The notes under the pieces are model-generated. The model did not search any database, was not told the origin of the DNA, and saw nothing but the letters and a program-made list of their open reading frames with translations. This document shows positions 51,149 through 60,512 of a DNA stretch of 64,000 bases, piece by piece. Origin of the DNA: Flavobacterium sedimenticola (GTDB taxonomy: Bacteria > Bacteroidota > Bacteroidia > Flavobacteriales > Flavobacteriaceae); NCBI RefSeq assembly GCF_030053345.1, contig NZ_JASGBP010000006.1, positions 62,001 through 126,000 of the forward strand, in the 5' to 3' direction. The position numbers and the translations under genes were made by a program. Each line of letters opens with the position of its first letter. Position 1 is the stretch's first letter.

Positions 51149-51961
51149 ATGGAGATTATAATAGCTTTGTTTGCCTTGTCTGTGGTAGGCGCTTTTTTCT
51201 TGTATTTCGGCATGTTTATCATGAGTTTTTTGGATGACCTCTGGATAGCCGTTTTTCAAAAACCACTGTACATTCACCTCTATTTCAGAACCCAAAAAAT
51301 CACGCCCGAAGAAGCCTATTATTTGCGTCAACATTTTCCGTTTTACCACAAATTGTCGCCCAAACACAAAACGTATTTTGAGCACCGTGTGGCTTCGTTT
51401 CACCAAAACTACCCGATTATTCCGCGCGATTCGTTTCAGGTCGATACCCAAGTGCAAACACTGATTGCCGGAACTTATGTGATGCTTACTTTCGGAATGC
51501 GACGCTATTTAGTCGACTCTTTTGATAAAATTATAGTATATCCCGAAGCCTATTATTCGACTTACAACGAGCAATACCATAAAGGTGAGTTCAATCCGGG
51601 ATTGAAAGCGGTGGTCTTTTCCTGGAAAGATTTTGTGTCGGGTTACGAAGTCGATAATGACAATTTAAACCTCGGCATACACGAATTCGCGCATGTGATT
51701 CATCATCACAGTTTGAAAAATAATGATGGCAGTGCTTTGGCGTTCCGAAAACACTACGATAAGTTAAAACAAGAGGTCAATCATCCGCCAAACCGGCAAC
51801 GACTCATCGACTCCGATTACTTCCGAATTTACGCTTACACCAATCCGTTTGAATTTATTTCGGTAATTATCGAGCATTATTTTGAAACGCCCGATGCATT
51901 TAAAAGTCATTTCCCGGAGCTGTACGGTCATGTGAGCAAAATGCTCAATCACAAACATTGA
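51149..51961 (+). CDS. MtfA-like zinc-dependent peptidase (family M90)
   Basis: Zinc peptidase of 270 residues related to MtfA, which in E. coli binds the glucose regulator Mlc. The zinc motif is HEFAH (H178, E179, H182) with a later Glu likely in NPFEFISVIIEHYFE. An N-terminal hydrophobic segment (residues 4-27) suggests a membrane anchor, which MtfA lacks. Whether any Mlc-like partner exists here is unknown. It meets the symporter gene tail to tail with two bases between. Confidence 0.88.
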   Translation: MEIIIALFALSVVGAFFLYFGMFIMSFLDDLWIAVFQKPLYIHLYFRTQKITPEEAYYLRQHFPFYHKLSPKHKTYFEHRVASFHQNYPIIPRDSFQVDTQVQTLIAGTYVMLTFGMRRYLVDSFDKIIVYPEAYYSTYNEQYHKGEFNPGLKAVVFSWKDFVSGYEVDNDNLNLGIHEFAHVIHHHSLKNNDGSALAFRKHYDKLKQEVNHPPNRQRLIDSDYFRIYAYTNPFEFISVIIEHYFETPDAFKSHFPELYGHVSKMLNHKH

Positions 51962-51963
51962 GT

Positions 51964-53634
51964 TTACCAAAATAGGGAATACAAAGCCGCTAACAGCGAA
52001 AGGATCACCAACATACCAACCGTAAAACTCGGCGACATTTTAAACAGGGCTTTGTCTACTTCCAAGCCATTAGGTGTAACACCTTTTTTGGTTTCATAAG
52101 TGCTGATGAAATACATCCCGATGACACATAGCCCAAAGACAAATCCCATGCGGTCGATAAACGGCATTTCATAAACGCCATCCGCATTAGGCACGGCAAA
52201 TCCCATTGGATGTAAGAAAGCCAAATCGACAAACGCCGGCATAAACTTGAATAGGATTGACATCAGGAATCCGCCAATGGTGGCAAACAGCGCTGCATTG
52301 GAAGTAGTTTTTTTCCAGAAGAATCCCAAAATAAACATGGCAAACACACCCGGACTCACAAATCCGGTATACTCTTGTATGTATTGGAAGCCGCCTTTTT
52401 TATCGATGCCCATAAACGGAGCCACCACTACGGCGATTATCATTGCCGTAATTATGGTTAGTTTCCCGATACGAACCAATTTCTTTTCATCGGCTTCTAC
52501 ATTGATTTTTTCTTTATATATGTCCAAGGTAAAAATCGTAGCAATGCTGTTGGCTTTTCCGGCTAACGAAGCGACAATGGCAGCCGTTAAAGCGGCAAAC
52601 GACAATCCTTTTAAACCAACCGGCAACAAGTTTAATAAGATAGGATAGGCTCTGTCCGGATTTACACTGCCGTCTTGGAGCATTTCGGTTTGGAAGTGCC
52701 CGCTTTGGTACAATACATAGGCCGCAATTCCGGGTAGAACCACTATGACCGGCATTAACAGTTTTAAGAAAGCGGCGAACAAGATACCGCCGCGCGCCGT
52801 TTTTAAATCGGCTCCCAAAGCGCGTTGGGTAATGTATTGGTTGCACCCCCAGTAATTTAGGTTGATAATTAACATTCCGCCGATAAGCACCGATAAGCCA
52901 GGTAAATCCATATAATTCGGATTGGATTTGTCGAATATCATGTGGAAATGGTCATCGGCTTTGTCTCTCATGAGATTAAATCCGCTGATGACACCTTCCG
53001 AACCGAACTCGGTTGCCACCAGGTTCAAGGCCAAATATGTGGTTACCAATCCGCCTAAAATCAAAAAGAAGACCTGAATCACATCGGTATAGCCAATTAC
53101 TTTCATCCCGCCCAGTGTAATCATCACGGCAAAAATGGCCAAGAATACCATGCAAAATGTAATGTTCAATCCCGAAATACTGCTGATGGCTAAAGCACCC
53201 AAGTACAGGATAGAAGTAAGGTTGACTAATACATAGAGTAAGAGCCAAAATACTGCCATAATCATGGCCACATTGCTGTTATACCGCTTGTTCAGGTATT
53301 GGGGCATTGTGAAAATTTTATTTTTCAGATAGACCGGCATAAAGAAAATAGCCACTATGATTAACGTGGCGGCTGCCATCCATTCGTAGGTTGCAATAGC
53401 CAGTCCCATTTTGAATCCGCTGCCGCTCATCCCGATAAACTGTTCGGCACTGATGTTACTGGCAATTAATGACGCGCCAATTGCCCACCAGGTCAAAGAC
53501 CCCTCGGCCAAAAAATAATCGTTACTGCTGGTTTGCGCTTTCTTTTTTCGGTTGTAAATCCATAAGCCGTATCCGACAATGATGACAAAATACGCGAAGA
53601 AGACAATGTAATCCTGGGTGGCTAAAGTTTGCAT
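51964..53634 (-). CDS. Sodium/sugar symporter (SSS/SGLT family), probably galactose
   Basis: Inner-membrane sodium-coupled sugar transporter of 556 residues with about 14 helices. Family landmarks are DYFLAEGSLTWWAIGASLIA followed by SNISAEQFIGMSGSG, and GADLKTARGGILFAAFLKLL. It closely resembles vSGLT-type transporters in length and layout. As the last gene of the galactan operon, one base after galT, it most likely imports galactose. Confidence 0.9.
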   Translation of the reverse strand: MQTLATQDYIVFFAYFVIIVGYGLWIYNRKKKAQTSSNDYFLAEGSLTWWAIGASLIASNISAEQFIGMSGSGFKMGLAIATYEWMAAATLIIVAIFFMPVYLKNKIFTMPQYLNKRYNSNVAMIMAVFWLLLYVLVNLTSILYLGALAISSISGLNITFCMVFLAIFAVMITLGGMKVIGYTDVIQVFFLILGGLVTTYLALNLVATEFGSEGVISGFNLMRDKADDHFHMIFDKSNPNYMDLPGLSVLIGGMLIINLNYWGCNQYITQRALGADLKTARGGILFAAFLKLLMPVIVVLPGIAAYVLYQSGHFQTEMLQDGSVNPDRAYPILLNLLPVGLKGLSFAALTAAIVASLAGKANSIATIFTLDIYKEKINVEADEKKLVRIGKLTIITAMIIAVVVAPFMGIDKKGGFQYIQEYTGFVSPGVFAMFILGFFWKKTTSNAALFATIGGFLMSILFKFMPAFVDLAFLHPMGFAVPNADGVYEMPFIDRMGFVFGLCVIGMYFISTYETKKGVTPNGLEVDKALFKMSPSFTVGMLVILSLLAALYSLFW

Positions 53635-53635
53635 A

Positions 53636-54688
53636 CTATTGGTTTTTGGTTTTATAATGTTGGTTAGGCAATTCTCTTAAAATTTTGGCGCTTTGTTCCG
53701 GTGCAATATCACGCTGGGCTTCGCCCAGCATTTCGTAGCCTACCATGAACTTTTTGACAGTAGCACTGCGCAGTAACGGCGGGTAAAAATGCATGTGGAA
53801 ATGCCACTCGGGATGGGCCACTCTGTCGGTTGGTGCTTGATGAATACCGGAGGAATACGGGAAAGACGTTTCAAAAAGGTTGTCGTATTTTGTGGTAATA
53901 CCTTTGATGATTTCGGCAAACGCTCGGGTTTCTTCTTGTGTCATGGCGATGATATTGCTGAAATGCCTTTTAGAGATAATCAAGGTCTCGTAGGGCCAGG
54001 TTGCCCAAAACGGAACCAAAACGACAAAGTGCTCATTCTCTAAAACGATGCGCTCTTGCTGTTTTAATTCTTGCTCCAAATAATCTTTGAGCAAGCTGGT
54101 TTTGTTTTTGTCATAGTAAGCACGCAGATTTTTTTGCGTTTTTTCGATTTGCGTCGGTAACGACGATTGGGCCCAAATTTGCCCGTGCGGATGCGGATTG
54201 CTGCAGCCCATGACACTGCCTTTGTTTTCGAAAATTTGAACGTAATTGATAAAGTCGTGGCTGCCCAATTCGAGGTACTGTGCTGCCCAAGTTTGGACTA
54301 CTTTTTCGATGGCTTCGACTTCCATTTCGGGTAAGGTGAGGTTGTGTTTGGGTGAAAAACAAACCACTTTATTGATACCGCGTTCCGGTTTTAATTGGAA
54401 AAGCGATGGTTCTTTGCTTTCAAAATTAACTTCGGTAGTAAGTAGCGCTGAAAAGTCGTTTTCAAAGACATAACAATCTGTGTACTCCGGATTTTTTTCG
54501 CCGTTGGCACGGGTATTTCCGGCACATAAGTAGCAATTGGCGTCGAGTTCCGGCCTATTATCTTCGGGTAGGGTTTCCTTTTGTCCTTGCCATGGTCGCT
54601 TGGCACGATGCGGAGAAACCAGTATCCATTCGTCGAGTAACGGATTGTATCTTCGGTGCGGATGTTCGTTAGCGTTGAATTGTTGCAT
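53636..54688 (-). CDS. galT: Galactose-1-phosphate uridylyltransferase
   Basis: Leloir enzyme exchanging UMP between UDP-glucose and galactose-1-phosphate. The 350 residues have the active-site NPHPHGQ with the nucleophile H168, and a zinc pair in CYLC (C52, C55). Later HFHMHFYPP supplies more ligands. It is separated from galK by 149 bp, almost all of it the structured repeat copy B; elsewhere the operon is tightly packed. Confidence 0.96.
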   Translation of the reverse strand: MQQFNANEHPHRRYNPLLDEWILVSPHRAKRPWQGQKETLPEDNRPELDANCYLCAGNTRANGEKNPEYTDCYVFENDFSALLTTEVNFESKEPSLFQLKPERGINKVVCFSPKHNLTLPEMEVEAIEKVVQTWAAQYLELGSHDFINYVQIFENKGSVMGCSNPHPHGQIWAQSSLPTQIEKTQKNLRAYYDKNKTSLLKDYLEQELKQQERIVLENEHFVVLVPFWATWPYETLIISKRHFSNIIAMTQEETRAFAEIIKGITTKYDNLFETSFPYSSGIHQAPTDRVAHPEWHFHMHFYPPLLRSATVKKFMVGYEMLGEAQRDIAPEQSAKILRELPNQHYKTKNQ

Positions 54689-54703
54689 ATTTGCTTTTGT
54701 TTT

Positions 54704-54838
54704 GCGTTAGGGATTGTAGCTTTGTTTGAGCTCTTTTTGTTTTGTCCTTCGGCAGGCTCAGGATGACAAAACAAAAAAGCGAGTGCGGAAAGCCCGACCC
54801 CTTTCGGCAGGCTCAAGGCAGGCCGAGGGGTAACGCCC
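54704..54838 (+). repeat. Structured intergenic repeat, copy B, within the gal operon
   Basis: Box 1 GCGTTAGGGATTGTAGC, then a long arm (CTTTTTGTTTTGTC pairs with GACAAAACAAAAAAG) whose tip carries CCTTCGGCAGGCTCAGG, box 2 TGCGGAAAGCCCGACCC, a second arm (CGGC/GCCG flanked by CCCC/GGGG) and box 3 GGGTAACGCCC. It ends on the first base of the galK stop triplet and begins 15 bp from the galT start, filling the gap. It is antisense to the operon. Confidence 0.85.
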
Positions 54839-56007
54839 TATTTCATTTTATATTTTGTTGTTCCTTTTGAAATCTTTACTTTATAGGCTTTTAGTTGGAT
54901 GCCGAATTGGTTTCGGTATTGTTTTGTGATTTTGGCGATGACCTCTTTTTCGGTCCCTTTTTCAATCAGATTGATGGAGCAGCCGCCGAAGCCACCACCC
55001 ATCATGCGTGCCCCGAGCACGGATTTTTCTTCTTGTACGGCATGGACTAAAAAGTCGATTTCGGGGCAACTTACCTCGTACTCTTCGGACAATCCTTGGT
55101 GGGTTTCCGATAGTAATTGGCCTAATTTTTTAAAATCGGAATTCTTTAATGCCTCAGCGGCCTCTTGAACCCTTTGAATTTCTTTAACCACAAAATGACA
55201 GCGTTTGTAAATAGTTTCACCGAGTTGATCTTTGAGACCAAGTAGCATAATTTCTTGGCAATCGCGGAAGGTTTTGACCTCAGGAAAGTTTTGTTTGATG
55301 ATGGTTAAGCCTTGTTCCACCTCTTGTCTTCTATCGTTGTAGCCCGAAGTTAAGTGTGTGTGTTTGACATTGCTGTCCAATAAAAGTAACGCATATTTTT
55401 TGAAATCGGCCTTGTAGTATTCGTATTCCAGGGTATTGCAATCGAGTTTGATGACACGGTTTTTTTTTCCGAAAACGGAAGCAAATTGGTCCATGATACC
55501 ACAATGCACACCCACGAAAGTGTGTTCCGATTGTTGACCGATGTGCGCCATATCTTGTTTGGTTAAACCTAAGTCGAATAGTTTGTTCATGGCATAAGCC
55601 ACACCACATTCTAAAGCAGCGGAAGAGGATAAACCGGCGCCCATCGGAATCGTACTGCTGAAAACAATGTTACAACCCGAAGATAAGCCTTTGCTTTTTA
55701 ATTGATGGAGCACGCCTAAAATGTAATTTACCCACATGGTATTCACAGGTTTTAGGTTGTCATTCAAATCCAATTGGTAAGCTTCGTTGAGATCTTGGGC
55801 AATAAGGGTGAAGTGGGTATCGGCGTTTTTTGAAATGGCAAAACAAATGTATTTATTGATGGCGGCGGGCATCACAAATCCGTCGTTATAATCGACGTGT
55901 TCCCCGATGATATTGATGCGTCCTGGAGACAAGAAAATATGCTCGGGTGCTTTTTGAAATACGTTCTGAAAGTGTTCCGAAGTATGTTGGATAAGCTTTT
56001 TCTTCAT
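54838..56007 (-). CDS. galK: Galactokinase
   Basis: Phosphorylates galactose at C1 with ATP. The 389 residues show the galactokinase signature GRINIIGEHVDYNDG, the GHMP phosphate loop PMGAGLSSSAALE, the catalytic region CGIMDQFASVFG and ARMMGGGFGGC near the end. The start ATG overlaps the beta-galactosidase stop (TAATG). The stop abuts structured repeat copy B. Confidence 0.96.
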   Translation of the reverse strand: MKKKLIQHTSEHFQNVFQKAPEHIFLSPGRINIIGEHVDYNDGFVMPAAINKYICFAISKNADTHFTLIAQDLNEAYQLDLNDNLKPVNTMWVNYILGVLHQLKSKGLSSGCNIVFSSTIPMGAGLSSSAALECGVAYAMNKLFDLGLTKQDMAHIGQQSEHTFVGVHCGIMDQFASVFGKKNRVIKLDCNTLEYEYYKADFKKYALLLLDSNVKHTHLTSGYNDRRQEVEQGLTIIKQNFPEVKTFRDCQEIMLLGLKDQLGETIYKRCHFVVKEIQRVQEAAEALKNSDFKKLGQLLSETHQGLSEEYEVSCPEIDFLVHAVQEEKSVLGARMMGGGFGGCSINLIEKGTEKEVIAKITKQYRNQFGIQLKAYKVKISKGTTKYKMK

Positions 56008-58415
56008 TATTGGATTTGTATGGTTGCAGAAGCTGTAAATAATCCGTTAGACTTGGCTTCGAGGGTAACTGTTCCCGGCGTTTTTCCGGCCAAAAGAATC
56101 ACTTGACATTTGCCGTTAAATGCACTGCGTTGCCAAGCGCCTTCGGCACATTTATCGGGTTCGTGCGAACTTGGGTCGCCGTTGCCGACCCCAATGATTT
56201 TAGCATCTCCGGAGAGAGCGAATAGCACTCTGTTATCCGCTACCGGTACTTCTCGGCCTTTATCGTCTACTATGGATACGTTGAAAACGGTCGCATCTTT
56301 TCCGTTGGCTGTGAGTATACTTTTATCGGTATTGAGTACCACTTTGTATGGTGTGCCGGTGGTTTCTACTTTTGAGGTGATTTTTTTACCTTTCTTATAG
56401 CCGATGGCTTCCAGTGTTCCCGGTTCGTAGTTGACTTGCCATTTGAGGTGGCTGTTTCTTGGCATGACTTTTTTGCCTACCGTTTTTCCGTTCAGGAAAA
56501 GTTCGATTTCATCAGCATTGGAGTTGACCCAAACTTCTATAGGTTGGCCTGTTTTTTCCGGCCAGTTCCAATGCGGTGAAATGTGCAAAACATCCTTATC
56601 GGTCCACCAACTTTGATAGTAGTAGTAAATGTTTTTCGGGAAGCCACACACATCCATAATGCCGAAATGCGAGCTGATGTTAGGCCATTTGTATGGCGTT
56701 GGTTCGCCGCGATAATCGAATCCGGTCCATACAAATCCGCCTAACCAATAATCGTTTTCGGCGGCGAGTTTCCACCAAGTTTCGGCTTTGCTGGCCCACC
56801 AAGGATGTGTAATGTCTTGGTCGGGAACATAAGCCCTGATTTCGTCTTTTTCGTAAATGCCGCGCGTGGTTACGGTGCTTCCCATTTCGGTTCCTAATAA
56901 CGGTTGGTTGGGATGGTCTCGGTGGTAATCGGCTACGGCGTATTCGCGGTAGTTGAATCCGCGAATCGGGATGACTTCGTTGACGCCTTTAAATTCGTTG
57001 GCCATATCGGCCGCATAGGTACTGGTTCGGGTTGGATCTAACTCTTTTTGAATGGCGAGTAAGGTTTGTGCAATTTTTTTGCCGTAGTCATTGCCTTGAA
57101 TGTTTTGCTCTTCGTTACCAATAGACCACAAAAACACGGAAGCATGATTTCTGTCGCGTTTGATTAGGCGTTGGAATTGGTCGATATACTCCGGGCTGCT
57201 GTTCAGCAAACGTTGCTCATCGATAACCAACATGCCCAAACTGTCACAAGCTTCCAAGAGTTCAGGTGTTGGGGCATTGTGACTAGCTCTGTAGGCGTTA
57301 GAGCCCAATTCTTTTAACAGTTTGATGCGATAATATTGCAAGTAATCGGGTAGAGCGCTGCCAATGCCGGCGTGGTCTTGGTGGTTGTTGGTGCCCTGAA
57401 TTTTGAGGTGTTTTCCGTTTAAAAAGAAACCTTCATTGGCATCGAAGCGCACTGTTTTGATACCGAATCGGGTTTGAGCTTGGTGAACGATATGGTTTCC
57501 CGACTTCACTACAGTAATGACTTTGTACAAATACGGGTCGTCTACAGACCAGAGTCGGGCATTGGTCAATTTCATTTTTTGTTTTATGGTGATGTTTTTT
57601 CGGATACCTAAGTTGATTTTATGCTCCGAAGTTTGGACCAGTATTTTTCCGTTTCTGTCGGTGATTAGGTTGTAAACGGTGCCGTTGGTTGTAATGAGAT
57701 TGTTATTTTGCAAAGTAGTTTCTATGGTTACCGAGGCGTTTTTGCCTTGAACTTCCGAATGCACAAAAATGCCGTCTTGAGGAATATGGAATTTATTAGT
57801 GACATTAAGCCAAACGTGGCGGTAAATCCCGGCACCTTCGTAAAACCAACCTTCAGCTTGGGTAGCATCTACACGAACCACCAAAACATTATCGCTTTCA
57901 AAATTCATATAGTCGGTTACATCGAACGAATTACCGACATAGCCGCTGAAGTTGGTACCCACATAAAAGCCGTTAATCCAAATAGTCGCATTTCTGTAAA
58001 TGCCGTCAAATTGGAGTTCGAAACGCTTGTTCGCATCTTTTTTATCAATGGAAAAATGTTTTCGATACCAACCGATGCTGGTTTCCGGATAAGCACTACC
58101 AACCGGTTTGTAGCCGTGCGTGTCCATTTCATGAGTGGTCGATTTTACAAAAGGCAATTCGACAACCCAATCGTGTGGTACATTGATTTTACGCCAAGTA
58201 GTGTCGATGAATTTAGGGTTGACTACCGTAGTTTCAAACACATTGGATTTGTGGAATAGTAGTTTATTGCCATAGTCAAAGTCTTTGTCCGGATTGGCTG
58301 CGTGGCCGAACTGGAATCTCCAGTCGTCATCAAGACTGATTTTTTGCTGAGCTGATGTTATAAAACTCAGTGCCAAAAATAAGGCGGTGAGGTATTGTTT
58401 TTGAAAGTTTTTCAT
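56007..58415 (-). CDS. Glycoside hydrolase family 2 beta-galactosidase
   Basis: Exported beta-galactosidase of 802 residues with a signal peptide (ends TSAQQ). The GH2 order is clear: sugar-binding domain (about 25-205), immunoglobulin-like domain, TIM barrel with the acid/base E435 (SIGNEEQ) and nucleophile E510 (LGTEMGS), then C-terminal sandwich domains (WVNSNADEIELFLNGKTVG). It would release galactose from galactan oligomers made by the two GH53 enzymes encoded upstream. Other beta-linked sugars cannot be excluded. Confidence 0.93.
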   Translation of the reverse strand: MKNFQKQYLTALFLALSFITSAQQKISLDDDWRFQFGHAANPDKDFDYGNKLLFHKSNVFETTVVNPKFIDTTWRKINVPHDWVVELPFVKSTTHEMDTHGYKPVGSAYPETSIGWYRKHFSIDKKDANKRFELQFDGIYRNATIWINGFYVGTNFSGYVGNSFDVTDYMNFESDNVLVVRVDATQAEGWFYEGAGIYRHVWLNVTNKFHIPQDGIFVHSEVQGKNASVTIETTLQNNNLITTNGTVYNLITDRNGKILVQTSEHKINLGIRKNITIKQKMKLTNARLWSVDDPYLYKVITVVKSGNHIVHQAQTRFGIKTVRFDANEGFFLNGKHLKIQGTNNHQDHAGIGSALPDYLQYYRIKLLKELGSNAYRASHNAPTPELLEACDSLGMLVIDEQRLLNSSPEYIDQFQRLIKRDRNHASVFLWSIGNEEQNIQGNDYGKKIAQTLLAIQKELDPTRTSTYAADMANEFKGVNEVIPIRGFNYREYAVADYHRDHPNQPLLGTEMGSTVTTRGIYEKDEIRAYVPDQDITHPWWASKAETWWKLAAENDYWLGGFVWTGFDYRGEPTPYKWPNISSHFGIMDVCGFPKNIYYYYQSWWTDKDVLHISPHWNWPEKTGQPIEVWVNSNADEIELFLNGKTVGKKVMPRNSHLKWQVNYEPGTLEAIGYKKGKKITSKVETTGTPYKVVLNTDKSILTANGKDATVFNVSIVDDKGREVPVADNRVLFALSGDAKIIGVGNGDPSSHEPDKCAEGAWQRSAFNGKCQVILLAGKTPGTVTLEAKSNGLFTASATIQIQ

Positions 58416-58420
58416 TGCGA

Positions 58421-59443
58421 TTAATTTTCTTTAAAAGCGTTTAATGCCGGAGATGGTTTGCCGTCCGCTTGCCAAGCGCTCAGGGCATAATGACTCCAGC
58501 TTCGGGCGCCTTGCGGTTCCCAATAAAGCACGCCGATGCCTTTATTGTTCGGTACGTTTTTAACGGCTTTAATGGTGGCTGTTAATAGTTCATAGGTGTT
58601 TTGTACTTGATTATCTTCGCCGCCCACTTCTACGACCATGACTTCTTTGCCGTAGCGTTTCGCCATATCATTGAGATTGAACTCCAGATCGGCTATGGTT
58701 TCGGTATAATCTTTTTTAATCCAATACGGATAATAAGACAAACCAATTACGTCATATTTTACTTTCTGCGCTGTAGCATTGTCAAAAAAGATTCTGAATT
58801 TTTCGTTGTTGTTGCCTTCGTCAACGTGTACAATGACTTTGATGTTTTTATCGACTGCTTTTACCGCATCATAACCTTTGTTTAATAGCTGTCCGAGTTG
58901 CGGCCAATTGTCGGTACTGCCGTCGGGCCACAGCATACCGCCCGGAATTTCATTGCCTACTTGAACCCATTCGGGTGTGACGCCGGCTTGTTTTAAAGAA
59001 TTGATAACGTCATACGTATGGTTGTAAACATCGTTTAACAATTCGGCAAAGGAATGTTTTTCCCAGTCTTTCGGTTTGAATTGTTTGGCCGGATCTGCCC
59101 AGGAGTCGGAATAATGAAAGTTAATCATGATTCGGAACCCCAATTTTTGAGCGCGTAAGGCCATGACTATAGTTTCTTCTTTACTGCAATGGCCGCTCGT
59201 TTTATCATTTGAAGGATTGACCCAAACCCGTAAACGGATGGAGTTCATGCCTAAGTCTTTTAGTATTTGCAGGCAATCCGCTTCTTTACCGTTGGTGTCG
59301 TAGAATTTGTATCCTGTGGCTTCCATTTGGGGTAGCCAACCTACGTCGGCACCTTTAGCGAAAACTGTTTCTTTTTTTTGCCCGAAATTTAATCCGGTAA
59401 TTAAAAGCAGGAGTAAGGTTATTGCGTTTCGTTTCATCATCAA
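58421..59443 (-). CDS. GH53 endo-beta-1,4-galactanase (secreted)
   Basis: Cuts beta-1,4-galactan, as in pectic arabinogalactan type I. The 340 residues start with a signal peptide (ends LNFGQ). The GH53 catalytic pair is visible: acid/base E164 (QVGNEIPGGMLWPDG) and nucleophile E271 (VVEVGGE). FAKGADVGWLPQME near the start is the typical GH53 opening. It overlaps its paralogue by four bases, and the next gene is the beta-galactosidase. Confidence 0.93.
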   Translation of the reverse strand: MMMKRNAITLLLLLITGLNFGQKKETVFAKGADVGWLPQMEATGYKFYDTNGKEADCLQILKDLGMNSIRLRVWVNPSNDKTSGHCSKEETIVMALRAQKLGFRIMINFHYSDSWADPAKQFKPKDWEKHSFAELLNDVYNHTYDVINSLKQAGVTPEWVQVGNEIPGGMLWPDGSTDNWPQLGQLLNKGYDAVKAVDKNIKVIVHVDEGNNNEKFRIFFDNATAQKVKYDVIGLSYYPYWIKKDYTETIADLEFNLNDMAKRYGKEVMVVEVGGEDNQVQNTYELLTATIKAVKNVPNNKGIGVLYWEPQGARSWSHYALSAWQADGKPSPALNAFKEN

Positions 59444-60510
59444 TTAGCATTAAATACTTCCAGGGTTGGAAGCGAATTGTTGTTAAAATCCCATAAAGCT
59501 TGATTTTCCCAGGAAGAACCGTTGGTTGCTGTTGGCCCTCGGAAAGCGACCCATTCGCTACCCCAATAACAAAATCCTAAGCCGTAATTGCTTTGTGTGA
59601 CGGTGTTTTTGATGGCAGAAAGAAATCCTTTTTGACCAGTTGGAGTAGCCGGGAAAGCCGGTAAAATTTGGTTGGGTAAACCAATGATGTTGTTGGTGTA
59701 ATCGTTGTAATCAAAGGTAAACGGATAGGCTGTTTCCGCAATAACGACCTTTTTGTTGTACAATTGGCCCAAAGCGTTCATCGTATTTTGTAGTGTTACC
59801 AAATTGGTTCCATGCCAAATAGGGTAATACGACAAGCCGATGTAATCATAATCGATGTTGGCGACTTTACTGAAATACCAATCCGAGCCGGATATACCGG
59901 CGTGGTGTAACATGATTTTTGCGGTTGTTGATTTACTTCTGATGGCCGCACCGGCAGCAGAAACGAGTTCCAAATATTGATTTTCATTAGTGGAAAGTTT
60001 GCCTTCCGGCCAAAGCATACCGTCGTTGGTTTCATTGCCGATTTGAATGATATCAGGATTGATTTCGGTCATGACCAAATTCGTATAATCGGTAACGGCT
60101 GTTTTCAAAGCAGCAAACGGTAAACTTTGCCAAGCTGCAGGTTTGGTTTGATGTGCCGGATCGGCCCAAGTGTCCGAATAATGTACGGTTAACCATACCT
60201 TAAGTCCGGCTGCTTTGACTCTTTGAGCAAAAGTTTTTACTTCGGCCATCCCCGAATGCCCGTCGGATGGATTTTGCCATAAACGAATTCGGATGGTATT
60301 GCAGCCAGCATTTTTTAAGGTTATGATGGCGTCTTCATTGTTACCGTTGTGTTTGAAAACCGTGCCTTCGCTTTCAATTAAAGGAAGATAAGACATATCG
60401 GCACCACGGAGAAAAACATCTTCATTCACCGGTGATTGCGTATCTGAATTGCTGTCGGAAGAACAGGAAAACAATGAAACGGATAACAGGAGTAATACTA
60501 CCTTTTTCAT
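59440..60510 (-). CDS. GH53 endo-beta-1,4-galactanase (lipoprotein paralogue)
   Basis: Second galactanase, 356 residues. The signal is a lipoprotein type (SLFSC, Cys16) followed by Ser/Asp residues, which suggests anchoring on the cell surface. Catalytic residues are E160 (IGNETNDGMLWPEG) and E259 (VVIAETAYPF). It differs enough from the neighbouring GH53 enzyme to suggest division of labour: one at the surface on polymer, one in the periplasm on oligomers. This split is inferred from the signals. Confidence 0.93.
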   Translation of the reverse strand: MKKVVLLLLSVSLFSCSSDSNSDTQSPVNEDVFLRGADMSYLPLIESEGTVFKHNGNNEDAIITLKNAGCNTIRIRLWQNPSDGHSGMAEVKTFAQRVKAAGLKVWLTVHYSDTWADPAHQTKPAAWQSLPFAALKTAVTDYTNLVMTEINPDIIQIGNETNDGMLWPEGKLSTNENQYLELVSAAGAAIRSKSTTAKIMLHHAGISGSDWYFSKVANIDYDYIGLSYYPIWHGTNLVTLQNTMNALGQLYNKKVVIAETAYPFTFDYNDYTNNIIGLPNQILPAFPATPTGQKGFLSAIKNTVTQSNYGLGFCYWGSEWVAFRGPTATNGSSWENQALWDFNNNSLPTLEVFNAN

Positions 60511-60512
60511 AG

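Noticed and set aside
54745-54768. CCTTCGGCAGGCTCAGGATGAC as a separate mobile element
   Set aside because: It forms the tip of the first arm of repeat copy B, so it is treated as part of that copy.
53789-54816. Several frames antisense to and overlapping galT and repeat copy B
   Set aside because: They overlap a well-supported enzyme gene and the structured repeat, and show no domain.
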